Shown: positions 40,105-52,358 of the stretch, in pieces
How the letters are laid out: each line of letters starts with the position of its first letter
How positions within the stretch are numbered: position 1 is the first letter of the stretch
NCBI GenBank assembly: GCA_020796225.1
Contig: CM036758.1
Coordinates: 31,155,647-31,219,646 of the forward strand
From: Arion vulgaris
Taxonomy: Eukaryota; Mollusca; Gastropoda; Stylommatophora; Arionidae
Direction of reading: 5' to 3'
DNA: 64,000 nt
Notes under the pieces: model-generated
Told to the model about the DNA's origin: nothing
Databases searched by the model: none
The model's input: only the letters and a program-made list of their open reading frames with translations
Program-made: the position numbers and the translations under genes

Positions 40105-40790
40105 ATCAAATAACTTGTCCTGAGCAGAACTTTGACCTCAATAGTCCTCCGGAATTTCTCTCTCTCATAGGCCAGATGTCCGGCCTCTGCAGCCGTCATG
40201 TTCAAACCATCAGTTACATCCTGAATCCATCTTCTCCGTGGTACCTTCCTCTTCTTCTTCTCTTCTTCCCTTCTTCTCTTTGCCGGTGTGCCTCCTTCCA
40301 TGATGGTCTTCTCCAACCCTTCATATCTTTTTATATATGTCCAAAATATCTCAATTTTCTCTTTCTTATTTGTAGCATCAGCCAGTTTTCTTTGATTTTG
40401 AGTTCTTTCTGGATAGATCTATTGTTCTCTTCTCTGTCCAAGATATACGAAGGACTCTTTTGTAACACTTATATTCAAAAGCACATATATGCTTTCCCAC
40501 TGCTTTATTAAATGTCCATGCTTACACCTATAGTTGCCACTGGGAATATGCATGCTCTTAGTATTCTGATCTTTGTTTTCTTATCAGTTCCGTTCCATAC
40601 TGTTTTGAGTTGTTTAATTTTTTGTAAAGCCATGTTTGTTCTTTTTTTAAATTTCCTTCATCCCATTTCCATCTGTTGTTAGCAGTGAACCAAGATATTC
40701 AAAACTTTTCACATTTTCTACTTTCTCTCCATTGATAAAAATATCATTTGTCATGTTCGTTTTATTTGTTGTCATTATTTTTATATACAC

Positions 40791-40795
<5 letters not shown>
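40105..40795 (-). mobile_element. LINE post-RT and C-terminal fragment
   Basis: Reversed: DIFINGEKVENVKSFEYLGS then LLTTDG, a degraded middle, and KVPRRRWIQDVTDGLNMTAA followed by EAGHLAYEREKFRRTI. The end CTGCTCAGGACAAGTTATTT is shared with 26125 and 50665. Confidence 0.7.

Positions 40796-40796
<1 letters not shown>

Positions 40797-40853
<57 letters not shown>
40797..40853. repeat. (TA)n(CA)n microsatellite
   Basis: Runs of TA followed by a short ACACACACACAC tract. Confidence 0.9.
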
Positions 40854-40949
40854 TAAAGGTAAAATATATATTAACCGCTTAATTAAGTCCACGAACGTCA
40901 AATACACATGTTTTATAGTTTTATAAGTTAGTTTAATTTTATTTAGTCA

Positions 40950-41140
40950 GATCATCATCACTGCACATCAAACCAATTAGTCTATAAGTGCTCCAATGTC
41001 CCCCTCAGTTTGTCTCTCAGTGTGTGGCAACTAAGTACACCAGTTTCAGTTTAGTCGTCAGATAATTATAGCTGCACATCGAATCAATTAGTCTATAAGT
41101 GCTCCAATGTTCCCCTCAGTTTGTTTCTTCACAATCGTCT
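40950..41140. repeat. ~95-bp direct repeat, two copies plus a third at 41390
   Basis: CTGCACATCRAACCAATTAG TCTATAAGTGCTCC occurs at about 40959, 41072 and 41391. The last is on the far side of a LINE tail, as if the segment was duplicated together with it. Confidence 0.6.
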
Positions 41141-41149
41141 GTTGAATGA

Positions 41150-42345
41150 GGACACTATAATAGATGAACACTATAATAGATGTTGAATCGGTCAATCGAT
41201 TTAGGCAGTTTGGAGTTACCCGTTGTACAAGTAGAACTTGGTGCCTGAGGGGCAGAGTGAGAGGTGTGTTTAATCAGCGGCCACGGAACCATCAGTATGC
41301 ATACTCTTCGATATCTGTTGATGGAGACTCAGCACCTATGGGTCTGCCCGGAGTGTAATTACGTCAGTTTAGAAACCAATAACCAAGCTGCACATCGAAC
41401 CAATTAGTCTATAAATGCTCCGATCTGCTCAGTGTGTCTTTCAGTGTGTGGTTCTTTGTTAGTTTACTATTCTTGTTTGGCTACAAATATAGCGCTAAAA
41501 TTTGTCAGCGAGAGTTGGAAAATGACTAAAGATATAGAAAGCAAGTTGAATGCGTTTTGAAAATAGATGTCTGAAAAATAATGAATATAAAATGGAACGA
41601 ATTCAGGAGAAGTGATGAAATCAGAGACATGTCTGGTCAACCACTAATGACAACTGTTATAAGAAAGAGAAGATGGAGATATGTTGGACACACCTTGAGG
41701 AGAAATGATCAACGAATATCAAAGCAGGCATTGAAGTGGGATGCAAAGGGTTCAAGAAAGGAGGTCGACCTAAAGAGACCATGAAACGAACTTTGCTGAG
41801 AGAGGCAGGCAATATCGGTCTCAGTTCCATGGAGGAGATTGAGCGAGTTGCCCAGAATAGAGCGGTATAGAGAAATTGATTGCAAGCCCTATGTAACGTA
41901 TAACGGTACGAGAGGAATTATTATTATTACAGCGCTATTGTCTAGCTGGATGCGAGTCATGGACAATGAACACACAGATCGAAAAATCTCTGAGGGCCAC
42001 AGAAATGTGGTTTTATAGTAGAATGAGGAGAATCCCATGGACTGCTAAAATGACTAATGTTGAGGTGCTGAATGAGATCAAGACACAGAAAGCTTATCAT
42101 CAATATAAGAAAGAGGCAGTCATCATTTTCGGGCATGTGATGAGGAGGAGGTTTGAACACATTGTGACAACCGTAAAATCGAGGGTAGACGAGACAGGGG
42201 AAGACAGAGAGAGAAAATGTTGGATGGCCTGACTTCATGGCACGGTAGAGCGTCCACATCTGAGTTGATAGCAAACACCAACGACAGAGATTTGTGGAGA
42301 TCCATGATCGCCTACGCCAGCCGACACGGCACCTGATGATGATGA
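41150..42345 (+). mobile_element. three consecutive LINE 3' ends
   Basis: 41150-41390: RNase H family tail. 41480-41935: RTE-like end reading MNIKWNEFRRSDEIRDMSGQ, RKRRWRYVGHTLRRNDQRIS. 41940-42345: another end reading KSLRATEMWFYSRMRRIPWT, AYHQYKKEAVIIFGHVMRRR and RSMIAYASRHGT then stop and (GAT)n. The last family is the host of the hAT insertion at 62055. Confidence 0.75.
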
Positions 42346-42424
42346 TGATTGTCTAGCTACACCACATTTCATTTGATATTCTTCCAGTCTGGTTGTAGAT
42401 TCATCACTATTACTTTAATCATTT

Positions 42425-42540
42425 ACACCTCCTCTCTCTCTCTCTCTCTTAGGAATTTATAATATCAGCCTGGTCCATTGCTTGCCCGCTTCTTATAATA
42501 GCCGTCCATCGCAAGCGATGATGACAGCAATCTCAGACGT
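42425..42540 (-). mobile_element. LINE RNase H scrap
   Basis: It starts in a (CT)n run and matches the region 12600-12680 reversed (TATAATATCAGCCTGGTCCA). Confidence 0.5.
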
Positions 42541-42544
42541 GTAC

Positions 42545-45500
42545 TGTTGCACCTCTCTGGTGTGTGGAGGTGACTGTGAGTCAATCCTAGAACAGAATCC
42601 CGACCACAGGTGGGGCATACATGATCAAGGTTAGACATGTGCGTGTTGTGTGCTCTGTCTTTCGCGCTGCTCGTTTTCTCTGTGACTCAACAATACGATG
42701 ATTCTCAGCTATTCGGGTTCCTCTTTTGTTGTTACAGCGCCACATTTGGCGATCTTGCGCAAGGATTCCCAGCACGTATTGTCTATATCGAAGCATTTCA
42801 GAGACACTTTAAGAGTGTCTTTAAAGCGTTTTCTGTCCACCTGCTAAACGTCTGCCCCCTTCAAGCTCGCCATACATCAACTGTTTTGGGATGCGTTTAT
42901 CAGGCATTCGAGCAACGTGACCGACCCATCTCAGTTGGGCCTTCTGCAACAGGGTGTTGACGCTTGGGATCTTTGCTCTTGTGAGGACTTCGCTGTCTGG
43001 AATTTTGTCCTGCCAGTTTATTTTTAGTATTATGCGCAGACAGCTTGTGTGGAAATGGTTTAATTTTCTTCCGTGTCTGCTATACACTGTCCATGTCTCG
43101 CTTGCGTACAGCAGCGTGGTTAGCACTATGGCCTGGTAAACTTTCAGCTTTGTGACTATGTTATCCCTTCCGTTCCACACAGTGACACGTAACCTTCCGA
43201 ACGCAGCACTGGCTTTGGATATCCTATTGTGGACCTCAGAATCTATGTTTGCCGATCTGGATAGGAGGCTGCCAAGATAAACAAAGTTGTCCGTTGACTG
43301 GAGACGCTGGTGTTTAATGTTGATGACTGGATCGTAATACTGTTCTCTAGGGGCGGCTGGAACATGACCTCTGTTTTTGGTGAGGGGCAAACCTATCACA
43401 GGCCATTGAGAACTTGTCCATGTAAGTCTGCATTTCTTCCTCAGAGTTGGTAGCGAGGGCACAGTCATCAGCAAACAACAGGTTTGAGATAGTTGATTCT
43501 TTTACCTGGTGGAGGATTTTAACCTCCGAAGATTGAATAGGTTACCGTCTGTCCTGTATCTAATCTTTACCCATGTTCGTCGCCTTCCCAAAAGACATCC
43601 GTAAGCATGGCAGCAAACATCATGCTGAAGAGTGTTGGGGCCAGTACACAGCCCTGTTTGACGCCGTTGGTGACATGGAAGGCTTCGACAGCTCCCCTTC
43701 ATCAAGTACACGTGCCATCATCCCCTCGTGAAACTGTTGGACGATCTTGATGAATTTCCTTGGGCATCAAAATTTTTCCATGATCTTCCATAGACCCTCC
43801 TGTTAACCGTGTCGAAAGCCTTTGTCAGATCGACAAAGATCATATAGAGGTTACGGTGCTGCTCTTGGCATTTCTCCTGTAGTTGGCGAGCAGCAAATAT
43901 CATGTCTGCTGTTCCACGACCTGCCCTGAAGCCACATTGGGTCTCAGGGAGTAAGTCCTGTTCCAGGTGATCGATTAATCGATTGAGGAGGACTCTGGCC
44001 AGTATTTTGCCAGCGATTGACAGGAGGAGATCCCCTGTGGTTATCGCAGGCCTGGCGGTTTCCTTTCCGCTTGTACAGGTGGACAATAGTGGCATCCTTT
44101 AATTCCTGTGGCACACGTTCGTTGCACAAAATGGATGTAAATAACTCTGTCAATTTTAGCATCAACGTGGCCCTCCTTCTTTGTAGACTTCGGTTGGTAT
44201 TGAGTCCGCACCGGTGCCTTCCCGCTGGACATCTGGCTTGTTGCCTTCTTGACCTCTGCTAAGGTAGGTGGAATATCAAGCTTGGCATTGATTGGGACCT
44301 GGGGCATGCGCTCTATGGCTTCATAACATATAGTGGATGGATGGTTGAGGACAGAACGGAAGTGTTCTGCCCAGCGATTTAGTATCTGAGGCTTGTCAGT
44401 TAGTAGCCTTGTTCCATCTGCATCGAGTATGGGAGTGGGGTGAGATTGTTGAGGTCCGTAAACAGTTTTAGGGCATCGTAGAAGCGTTTGAAATCATGTC
44501 TGTCTGCATATATCTGGATTTCATCAGATTTTTGGCTTAGCCATGCGTCTGTAATTTCTGATTCTCTCTTGAGCCCTTCTACGAGCATCTAGGAAAGCTG
44601 TTTTTTGGATGATGATGATGGGTCATTTTGATAGGCTCTGTATGTCTCATGTTTCGTGAGAAGAATAGACTTGATTTCTTCGTCTTTTTCGTCAAACCAG
44701 TCGTGGCTCTTGCGTACAGAGTGTCCTATGAGCTCAGATGTAGATAGGTACACGGTGTCTCTGAGGGCAGTCCAGTCATCGTCCACGCTGGTTTTGCCAG
44801 AATTGGAGGTCCTTCAATTTGTCGTCCAGGTCTCTTATTAAACTTTCGGTGACAGCGGAGCTTTTCAATTTGGAGACTGCCAGCTTTTTTGTTGGTTTGC
44901 GACCTTGGTGACGTTTTCTAGGTGCATGCGGAGGTTGAGCTTTGACACGATCAATCTATGATCGGTCCAACATTCTGCTTCGCACATAGCCTTTGTGACT
45001 CTGACGTCACGTCTGTCATTTTCCTTACGATGACGTAGTCAATGAGGTGCCATTGTTTGGAACGGGATGCATCCATGACGTTTTGTTTCGGGTTGGTAAA
45101 CGAAACAAGGAGTTTGTAATTGTTAGGTCGTGGGCAGCACATAGTCTGAGTAATAGAAGCCCATTACTATTGCACTTGCCCGCGCCGTGTACTCCTAGTA
45201 CTCCATCCCAGACCCGATGGTCTGTCCCTACTCTGGCATTGAAGTCCCCGAGTATGATGAGCTTCTCAGACCTTGGGACCGCTGAGATGGCTGAGTCAAG
45301 GTCCTCGTAGAAACCATCCTTGATTTCGCTTGGATTTGTCATTGTCGGGGCGTAGACGCTGAGTAAAGTGGCACTCTTTTTATCTCCTAGTGAGATCTGA
45401 AGTCATCACTCTGTCACTGACACCTTTTGGGAGTCTGGTGAGGCCGCACACAAGATGAGATTTGACAGCAAACCCTACACCAGATTCCCGACGTTCTGTA

Positions 45501-46470
45501 TTGGCTCTCCCACTCCAAAGAAGTGTAACCTCGCCCACCTCTGACAGCTGACCCTCGTCAGGAGTCTGGTCTCACTCAAGGCAGCTATGTCGATATCGTA
45601 GCGTGCCAGTTCTCTAACTACGAGTGCAGTCCGTCTCTCAGTCTTTCAGCTGTTGTTATCTAATAGTGTTCGCACGTTCCACGCGCCTATGGTGAGACCT
45701 TTAAGCGTGTTCTTCATGTTGTGTGATTTGTGTTGTATGTAGTTGTCTGAAACTGTAGCTTGCGCTGTATTTGGATTATAGTGAGAAAAAGTTGCGCTAT
45801 TCGTCAACCTCACTCTCTCGTCCAGGACTATCTGTATCCAGGGCAAGACAAGTCAAGACGACTGGAGATAGTGCCAGATGCAGTGGATGACCAGGGCTTT
45901 CTAAAGTGCCTCGCCGTGCTCTATGCGGTCCACACCGCTCTGCTGTGATCCGCCTTTCTAACCGTTGAGCCAACTAGTGGCCTCATCCGCGAAGTCAGCC
46001 GGATCCAGTCTTTGCATGCACAGGCAGACAGTGCCTAGATTACCGATGCTGTAGACCCATCGGTTTCCCTCACCTGGTTTGACCACCGAATAGGCGATGT
46101 AACCGTTGTAGTAGCTGTGCATGTTACAGCTAAACTACAGGCAAGAGTTGTGTGTTGTAGTCACGTTACAACTATTGTTCCGGCCGCCCTGCTGTGTGTA
46201 AGTTTACATTTCCAGAAGCGATGGCGGTAGGATAGACCTGTCCTGGCATGTGTGTCTGTCCGAAAAATTACTGGACAATTCTCTTGTCCCAAGGTGTGCT
46301 GGTATTTTTTCATCAGCACATAACAGGAACCTTTGCAGACAACACACTGACGCTTTTAACAGGTTCCGTACGTGACCTTGACCTTCCTTGACCTTCCTGG
46401 TGATGCGTGAAGTGTTTCTTTTGTTGGGTGGAATCGCGTGGTAGTTTTCAGCGCTTGGCGTTAATTGAAA
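42545..46470 (-). mobile_element. long APE-type LINE, nearly full length, broken
   Basis: Read on the reverse strand from the high end: a GC-rich 5' region with a short frame (MHSYYNGYIAYSVVKPGEGN, about 46110-45945). Then the endonuclease (LTIGAWNVRTLLDN near 45660; KLIILGDFNARVGTDHRVWD near 45250). Then reverse transcriptase (LLPETQCGFRAGRGTADMIF and FVDLTKAFDTVNR at about 43950-43800; FADDCALATNSEEE near 43460). Then the thumb/tail frame of 217 codons (IPSVNTLLQKAQLRWVGHVA) and a C-terminal NLDHVCPTCGRDS zinc-finger-like motif near 42600. Frames shift at least five times, so no active protein is made. It is the only LINE here with all blocks in order. Related to endonuclease/RT elements often mis-annotated as craniofacial development protein 2. 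Confidence 0.85.
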
Positions 46471-46489
46471 ATTGTTATCGATAACTGGT

Positions 46490-47035
46490 GTCGACTAGAA
46501 ACACGATCTTATTTTCTATTTACACTGTAGCCCGCTTCTTACAGCAGCGATACATGCAAGCATATCGACGCGTTCATTTTCCCTTACACCTGCATGCACT
46601 GGCACAAAACTTAAACTGAGTGTTATCAGTCTAGATTTATTCAGTGTCTCCACCCATTGTCTCGGTTCCCTGCTTGATTAAATTCTCCTGAGCATACTCA
46701 TTAAGTCACTGAGAAAACATGCATGGATAAAAGTAATATATTTCCTTGATAACTGGATAAAAGACTGACTGGCCAGACCATCGTTAGTTACTGATAGTAT
46801 CATATTGTGCACGCAGCTCCACCTTTTCGACTTTAGTTACTGCCATGTTTTCCATAGTGAGACTGCTTGTGGTCAAGGCAAAACCAACACTGTCTTCCTT
46901 CACAACCCCTCGTCTAACCTGAACAGTGAAAGGCCATGAGCTCTGTACATATCGAATCAGTGACCCATCTGTATAAATGATTATAGCGAAACATCCTATC
47001 ATCTCTAATTGTAATGGAACAGGAAAAATATGAAT
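46490..47035 (-). mobile_element. LINE RNase H fragment
   Basis: Reversed: IIIYTDGSLIRYVQSSWPFT then SVGFALTTSSLTMENMAVTK and VEKVELRAQYDTISN, then a degraded end to about 46490. Same family as 12190. Confidence 0.7.
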
Positions 47036-47039
47036 CATT

Positions 47040-47689
47040 TATTGTTTCGGTAAAATATATCTTAATCGCTCCTTATATTCCACCATTTACTTCATATAGA
47101 AGTGTTGGGGGGGTGGAGTGTAGTGATCTTGTGTGTGCTTGTTCTAATGCATTTTGTAGGCTGTTATTCATTTTCTTAAGGCTGTTCTTGACGCCGTGAC
47201 TCCATCTTTGCGTGGTATTCTCTTGCTATGCACTCGTTATACTTTTCCGTGTGGCTCTCTGTAGAAGGCGATACCAGGGTATTCTTAACCGATCAAGTTC
47301 GTTAACTTTACGTACACACTTTTATAGTTTACTCTCACTCAAAGGACTCCTGTCGATGAGTCATATTATGTTTAACACAAACGTTGCAGAGTCGGCAGGC
47401 GCCGTAACGAGAAGGGGTGGGATGTTTGTATAATGAACTAAAAATATCAGCATCCTATTGCTGGCTCATCATACATAATTTACATTCTGTCATGTGTCAG
47501 TATGCAGTGCCGGCTTTACAATATTTCATGCTCTGTGCAGAATACGGGCGCCCCCTTCACATTACACATGTCCCATTGTTTTCAATTAAAATATTAAATT
47601 TAATGTGTTGTTAACAGGGATTAAGAAATTAATAATGGAAGTGCAAGAAAAGCGAAAACAAAATCTATCTCAATGCGGCAGAAACTAAA
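47040..47689. other. unassigned intergenic DNA
   Basis: It begins with the TTATTGTTTCGGTAAAATAT block. Short frames have no recognisable motifs. Confidence 0.35.
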
Positions 47690-48300
47690 ATAATGACAAC
47701 TGGTGAAATAAGCATAGTATATGATACTCTATGAGCATGATTCGTAAAGTCGAGTCAGGAATGGCGAGACGCAACCGAAAAGAGGTACTGGTAGAGACAA
47801 TGATCAGAGGAACCACCTTCATTTTTGTCCCTGGGCACGCAGGAGTTAAGGGTAATGAACGAGTTGATAGATTGGCTGACTTGGCTACAATATCAGAGGA
47901 GCTGCCATGGATCGAAATGACATTCTTCACGCACTGAGAGTCTTTCCGAACAGAGGAGTTTCAGGGATGTGAATCCTACTCGCTGACCAGATTGAGAGAG
48001 ATGGGTGTCAATATTGCTGCAGCCCGAAAAGAACGACATACTAAATATGCAAAGAGATTGATTAATCAACATCGAACTTGTGTGGCGGGCCTCTGGACGT
48101 TGCTGGATTTGCTGAGGCGGAGATCGGAGCACCTATGGACATGTCCGGAGTGCTATGATGATAGTCCTCATATAACTGATGATATTTTTATAAACAGAGA
48201 TAAAATAGAAAATGTGAACAGTTTTGAAATATTGGTACATTGTTAACAAAAGATGGAAATTGGATGAAGGAACTTAAAATAAGAACAAACATTGATTTAC
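47690..48300 (+). mobile_element. LINE RNase H fragment and a second LINE scrap
   Basis: FVPGHAGVKGNERVDRLADL then ATISEELPW at 47820-47910, followed by RLINQHRTCVAGLWTLLDLL. 48165-48300 reads ITDDIFINRDKIENVNSFE, the post-RT block seen reversed at 40700. Confidence 0.7.
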
Positions 48301-48379
48301 AAAACATTTGCGTTAATAGAAAGACTTCAACAGAACAGACCATGTGATTATATTTGGCCTACGTACCAAACACTGCAGA

Positions 48380-49290
48380 CACTTACATAGACTTGGAATT
48401 ATAACAGCTTTCTGTTAGTGTCAATAGGCGGAACAGACACCGGAGCATGCCCCGCAAGACTGTTCTCTCCTCGATTAGCTGAGAATCAGCATGTGACCAC
48501 ACTGTCGACCTGAAAATCAAACTTTGGTGAAAACCTGGGTATTTTGTCATTAGCCGGCCGCAAAAAGACCTGAACAACGAGTTCCGGTAAACCCGGTATC
48601 CCGTAGGCGTGTCGGGGATTGTCCAGTCATTTCCAAAGGTCGAACAGTCTGCACGGTTTATTCCATTTGCGTTTTTAGGGTTTTCATGTTGAAAAACCTT
48701 TCGTTTTCGGCTTTAAAAAAAATTAAGTAGTAACAAACAATCGCAAGATTTTATATTTTGTGGCAGGTTAGGTTAGGCAATTTCTGTGGTTTTTTCCTAT
48801 AATATAATTATTCCTCCTTTCCTCGCTGTATTTGTGTTGTTATCACTGTATATGTATCCACATACTAATGCTTGACCTACCTGGGTCCCAAAGTGGACTG
48901 TCCACGACTATTTACAACATATCTAAAAATAGATGACACTTTCCGACAATTTCTAAAAATAGGTCTTCCTGTCAGTTGTGGCCGGCTAATGACAAAGCTG
49001 ACTGCCCAGTCTGTTGTCTAAAGTGGATTAAGATCATAGCAACACAAGAGGAATTATCATAGCTGAAAATCGTCGTACTGCAGGAGCGCAGAGAAAACGA
49101 GCTACGCGTAAAGGCAGAACACATAACGCTCATATGTCCAACCTTGATCATGTATTATTAGGGGATTGTGTTTCAGTATTGGACTGTCTGTACAGTCACC
49201 TTCCACACACCAGAGAGTTACAACAACACGCGTCAGAGGCTGTTGTCATCATCGCTTTCGAGGGACGGCTTTTGTTAATTTTACTAAGTT
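48380..49290 (+). mobile_element. LINE 3' end split by a TIR element
   Basis: 48400-48542 matches the region after 29940 (CATGTGACCACACTGTCGAC). After the TIR element it continues with GCTGACTGCCCAGTCTG and a frame RKRATRKGRTHNAHMSNLDH V, the C-terminus of the same family as the long element at 42545. Confidence 0.6.
48543..48996. mobile_element. DNA transposon-like element with terminal inverted repeats
   Basis: The ends TTTGTCATTAGCCGGCCGCA and, reverse-complemented, TTTGTCATTAGCCGGCCACA are nearly identical. The 454-bp interior is AT-rich without a frame. It cuts a LINE sequence known uninterrupted at 29990-30030. I could not define a target-site duplication, so the superfamily is open. 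Confidence 0.65.
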
Positions 49291-49589
49291 ATCGTCGACG
49301 AACAAGATCACTAAATCATCCACTTTCTAATGGCTATATCTTAATTTGTAGTATGTCATCACATTGCGATTTCCTTCCACGTCACAGCTGGCAGTTTTGA
49401 GCGCAACGCAAAACAAAATACACATTTCTTCCCAACAAATTAAGAAAAAAATCTTTTCAGTATTAGCATATACCGTTATCACAGTAAAGAAAACAATCTT
49501 TCAAAAGCACATTGAAAAAAGAGCTTCGCTTGCGAAGTAATAAGATTTTAAAAGTTTCGTAACTTTTCCATCCTGCTTTTTTTATTACA
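49291..49589. other. intergenic, nothing recognised
   Basis: No repeats match inside the window; possible upstream region of PHPT1. Confidence 0.35.
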
Positions 49590-49699
49590 CTCAATCAGCT
49601 TCGCGTCTGCCGTCCTGCCCACCAACTCACCCAGTCTGTTACTCTTTGGTGTGAGACATGTCATGTCTGTACACTGTAACTGATGCCGTGAAGTTCCAG
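49590..49699 (+). other. possible non-coding first exon of PHPT1
   Basis: A strong donor CAG/GTAAGTG ends at 49699/49700 in non-repetitive DNA. The PHPT1 ATG exon at 52054 has a clear acceptor before it, so an upstream 5' UTR exon must exist. This is the best donor I see between the repeats, but the exon start is a guess. Confidence 0.25.
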
Positions 49700-50265
49700 G
49701 TAAGTGCCAGCTAGCCCCCTACTACATGCAAACATGACTTAGCGTAGCTCTCCAAATTTTCATGTACAGGTATAATCAGTAAATGAAGTGCCCTACTACT
49801 TATGTGGCTACTCTACTGCTACGCTACATTAGAATACTGCTACAGGAACGTGTAGTAACTCTCGTATCCGTAGTGTTATCTCAATTCACAAAGTAGTCTT
49901 GCTTTGCACGAAAACGGACTCTTTTTATCTTCTACCAGGTAAAGTATATGTCGTGCCGATCGATGTTTTGCTTGTGCGCTTGCCATTTTGGTTTTGTTAG
50001 AGACCAGTTTTATTTTATAATTCCGTGTTCTATTTTCTAAGAATAAAATAGTAAATATTATATATATCTTCTTGCGTCTTATTCTTTCACTTGTAATTCC
50101 CATTTAACGTAAACATATAAGACTAAGTTATATTCCCTGTGGTAATGTTAATGTAGACTTGATCGACATATGCCTATGTCCCAGTGAAACATAGTCTGAT
50201 GGGTATACAACAATAAACAATGTAGTGGGAAAACATATGTGCTTTTGAATATGTTACAGAAGACT
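49700..50265. other. unassigned
   Basis: AT-rich, low-copy-looking DNA without frames or recognised repeats. Confidence 0.35.
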
Positions 50266-50269
50266 TCTT

Positions 50270-50690
50270 CGTATATCATCCACAAAGAAAAGAACAAATG
50301 GAGTAATAAATCTATTCAAAAAGAACTCAAAATCAAAGACAACTGGCTGATGCTACAAATAAGAATGAGAAAATTGGACATATAAAAATACACAAACGGT
50401 CGGAGCAGATGATTATCATAACTTTTTTTTAACATAACAAACAATTTTTTAACCAAAATTTTTGAAGTTTACAAACGAAATTTGGCTTGTCAAAGCACCT
50501 ACCAATTGGCAATTAGGCATTTCGACAAAGAAGAGAGGAGGAAGATCACTGCGTAGATGGATTCAGGATCTGACTGATAATTTGACCATGACGGCTGCAG
50601 AGGAGGAACATCCGGTCTATGAAAGAGCAAGGTTTTGAAGAATTGTTAGGGTGATAAGTTCTGCTCAGGACAAGCTAATGAATGATGATG
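50270..50690 (+). mobile_element. LINE C-terminal tail with an insertion
   Basis: AAATCAAAGACAACTGGCTG and GCAGAGGAGGAACATCCGGT match 25890 and 26070. About 125 bp of unrelated AT-rich DNA (50375-50510) interrupts it. Confidence 0.55.
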
Positions 50691-50744
50691 AAATATAAGT
50701 TATAAACGAGTATAGTTTCTACGAACTACATATAATTTTAGTGA

Positions 50745-50840
50745 CTCTCAGGTTGTCCTATCCTCAATTTAGTTCCAGGAAAAGCACTGGGAAGTAAAGG
50801 TGATGACCCCAAAGCAACATCAGTTTTTAAAAGTCTAAAT
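50745..50840 (+). mobile_element. SINE-T1 fragment
   Basis: CTCAGGTTGTCCTATCCTCA and AAAGCACTGGGAAGTAAAGG from the body only. Confidence 0.5.
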
Positions 50841-50889
50841 GAAATATGGAACTCCAAGCTATATAGTTTTAAAACTAAAATATGAATTT

Positions 50890-51660
50890 TCAATGCCATT
50901 GTTGTATTGAGTAACATTCGTCAGCGAGAGTTGGAAAATTACTAAAGATATAGAAAGTAAGTTGAATGTGTTTGAAAATAGACGTGAAAAATAATGAACA
51001 TAAAATGGGACAAATTCAGAAGTGATGAAATCAGAGAAATGTCTGGTTATCCACTAGTAACAACTGTTATAAGAAAGAGAAGATAGAGATATGTTAGACA
51101 TACTCTGAGAAGAAATTATCAAAGAATCACAGAAGCAGGTATTGAAGTGGGAGGCAAAGGGTTCAAGAAAGAAAGAACACCAGGGAAACCCTGAAATGAA
51201 CTTTACTGAGAGAGGTGAGAAATATCTAACTCAATTCAATAGAAGACCATGATAGAGAGATACAGAGAAATTACTTGCAGGCCCTATGTAACGTTTAATG
51301 GTATGAAAGGAATATTTAAATATCTGACACACATATGTATACAGTTGTTTTTTTTCATCTTTATAGATGGTTAATTGACAATTTAACCGTGCTTGAATTA
51401 CATAGATAAACAAAGAATGAAGTGGTTTGGCCACTTGATAAGAATGCATCCAAACTCCACAGTATACAGAGTCTTCTACAACAGAACATCGGGAAAGAAG
51501 GCAAGAGGAAGACCACGGAAAAGATGGTTAGATGGCATAGCAGAATCCTGTGAAAGAGCAAAGATATCAATCACACAAGCCACCAGAACAGCGCAAGACA
51601 AAAACAGAAAACTACGACACTGGGCAACAACCCGGTAGCAGTGTGATGACAAAAGAAAGA
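50890..51660 (+). mobile_element. two LINE 3' ends
   Basis: 50890-51330: RTE-like end (ATTCGTCAGCGAGAGTTGGA block, degraded RKRR..YVRHTLR). 51370-51660: LNYIDKQRMKWFGHLIRMHP, then GRPRKRWLDGIAES and LRHWATTR, a clean C-terminus. Confidence 0.7.
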
Positions 51661-52053
51661 AGAATTGACAAGTGTTTTACTGTGACAATTTTCTGAGTTT
51701 GCTCTTGTTCCTCTTGCCTTTCACCTCATCCCTAAGTCTCTGTTCAAAGAATTCTACACCTAAGCGTAATGTTGTTTTCCACATAACTCAGTCATCAGCT
51801 AATTTTTCCCATTTGTTGGGACCGATAGAAACGTTTTCATTGAGACCTTGCAGAGATTCTTATATCTAAGCAGTGACCTGCCTTGGAGCCTCTTCCTTCC
51901 GAAGCTCATGGAGCACCACCTTTTGGGGTATGCAGCTATTGCCCATTCTTCTCACATGCCCTAGTCATCTTAGTCTTCTGCTGATGAACATGCCCATGAT
52001 GGATGGCAAGATGGATGCACATTGCTGATAAATATTGACTCTTTTATTAACAG

Positions 52054-52263
52054 TGTTTGTCACCTCCCTTCCATCAATCGGTATGGCAGCATCTCACATG
52101 GCGTCGTCAACTTCACATAAAAATCCAAAGTTGATTGCAATTCCTGATGTGGAAATTGACAAACATGGCAAATTCAAGTACATTCTGGTCAAAGTTCATG
52201 ACCCTGATGTTGACCGGGAGTTCAAGCATATAGTTAGAGGTACAGCTAAAGCCGCCTTCCATG
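52054..52263 (+). CDS. PHPT1: 14 kDa phosphohistidine phosphatase, start exon (partial gene)
   Basis: PHPT1 removes phosphate from phosphohistidine in cytosolic proteins. The acceptor CTTTTATTAACAG precedes 52054, the start ATG is at 52083 (a second in-frame ATG is at 52098) and a GTAAGT donor follows 52263. The 60 codons read MAASHMASSTSHKNPKLIAI, then PDVEIDKHGKFKYILVKVHD and PDVDREFKHIVRGTAKAAFH. Human PHPT1 has IPDVDIDSDGVFKYVLIRV..EIVRGYKWAEYHADIYD, so the last full codon is the catalytic histidine (human His53). The N-terminus is about ten residues longer than in human. The WAEY before the histidine is AKAAF here. No following exon was found before 64000, so either a long intron follows or this is a duplicated fragment. 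Confidence 0.88.
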
Positions 52264-52358
52264 GTAAGTAGAGTTTGCTTCTGTTAGTTAGCTATGCTTA
52301 GATACACACTTTGAATTGCAGTCTGATGTCTGGGGATCATCTTGGCATGTCAATTTAG

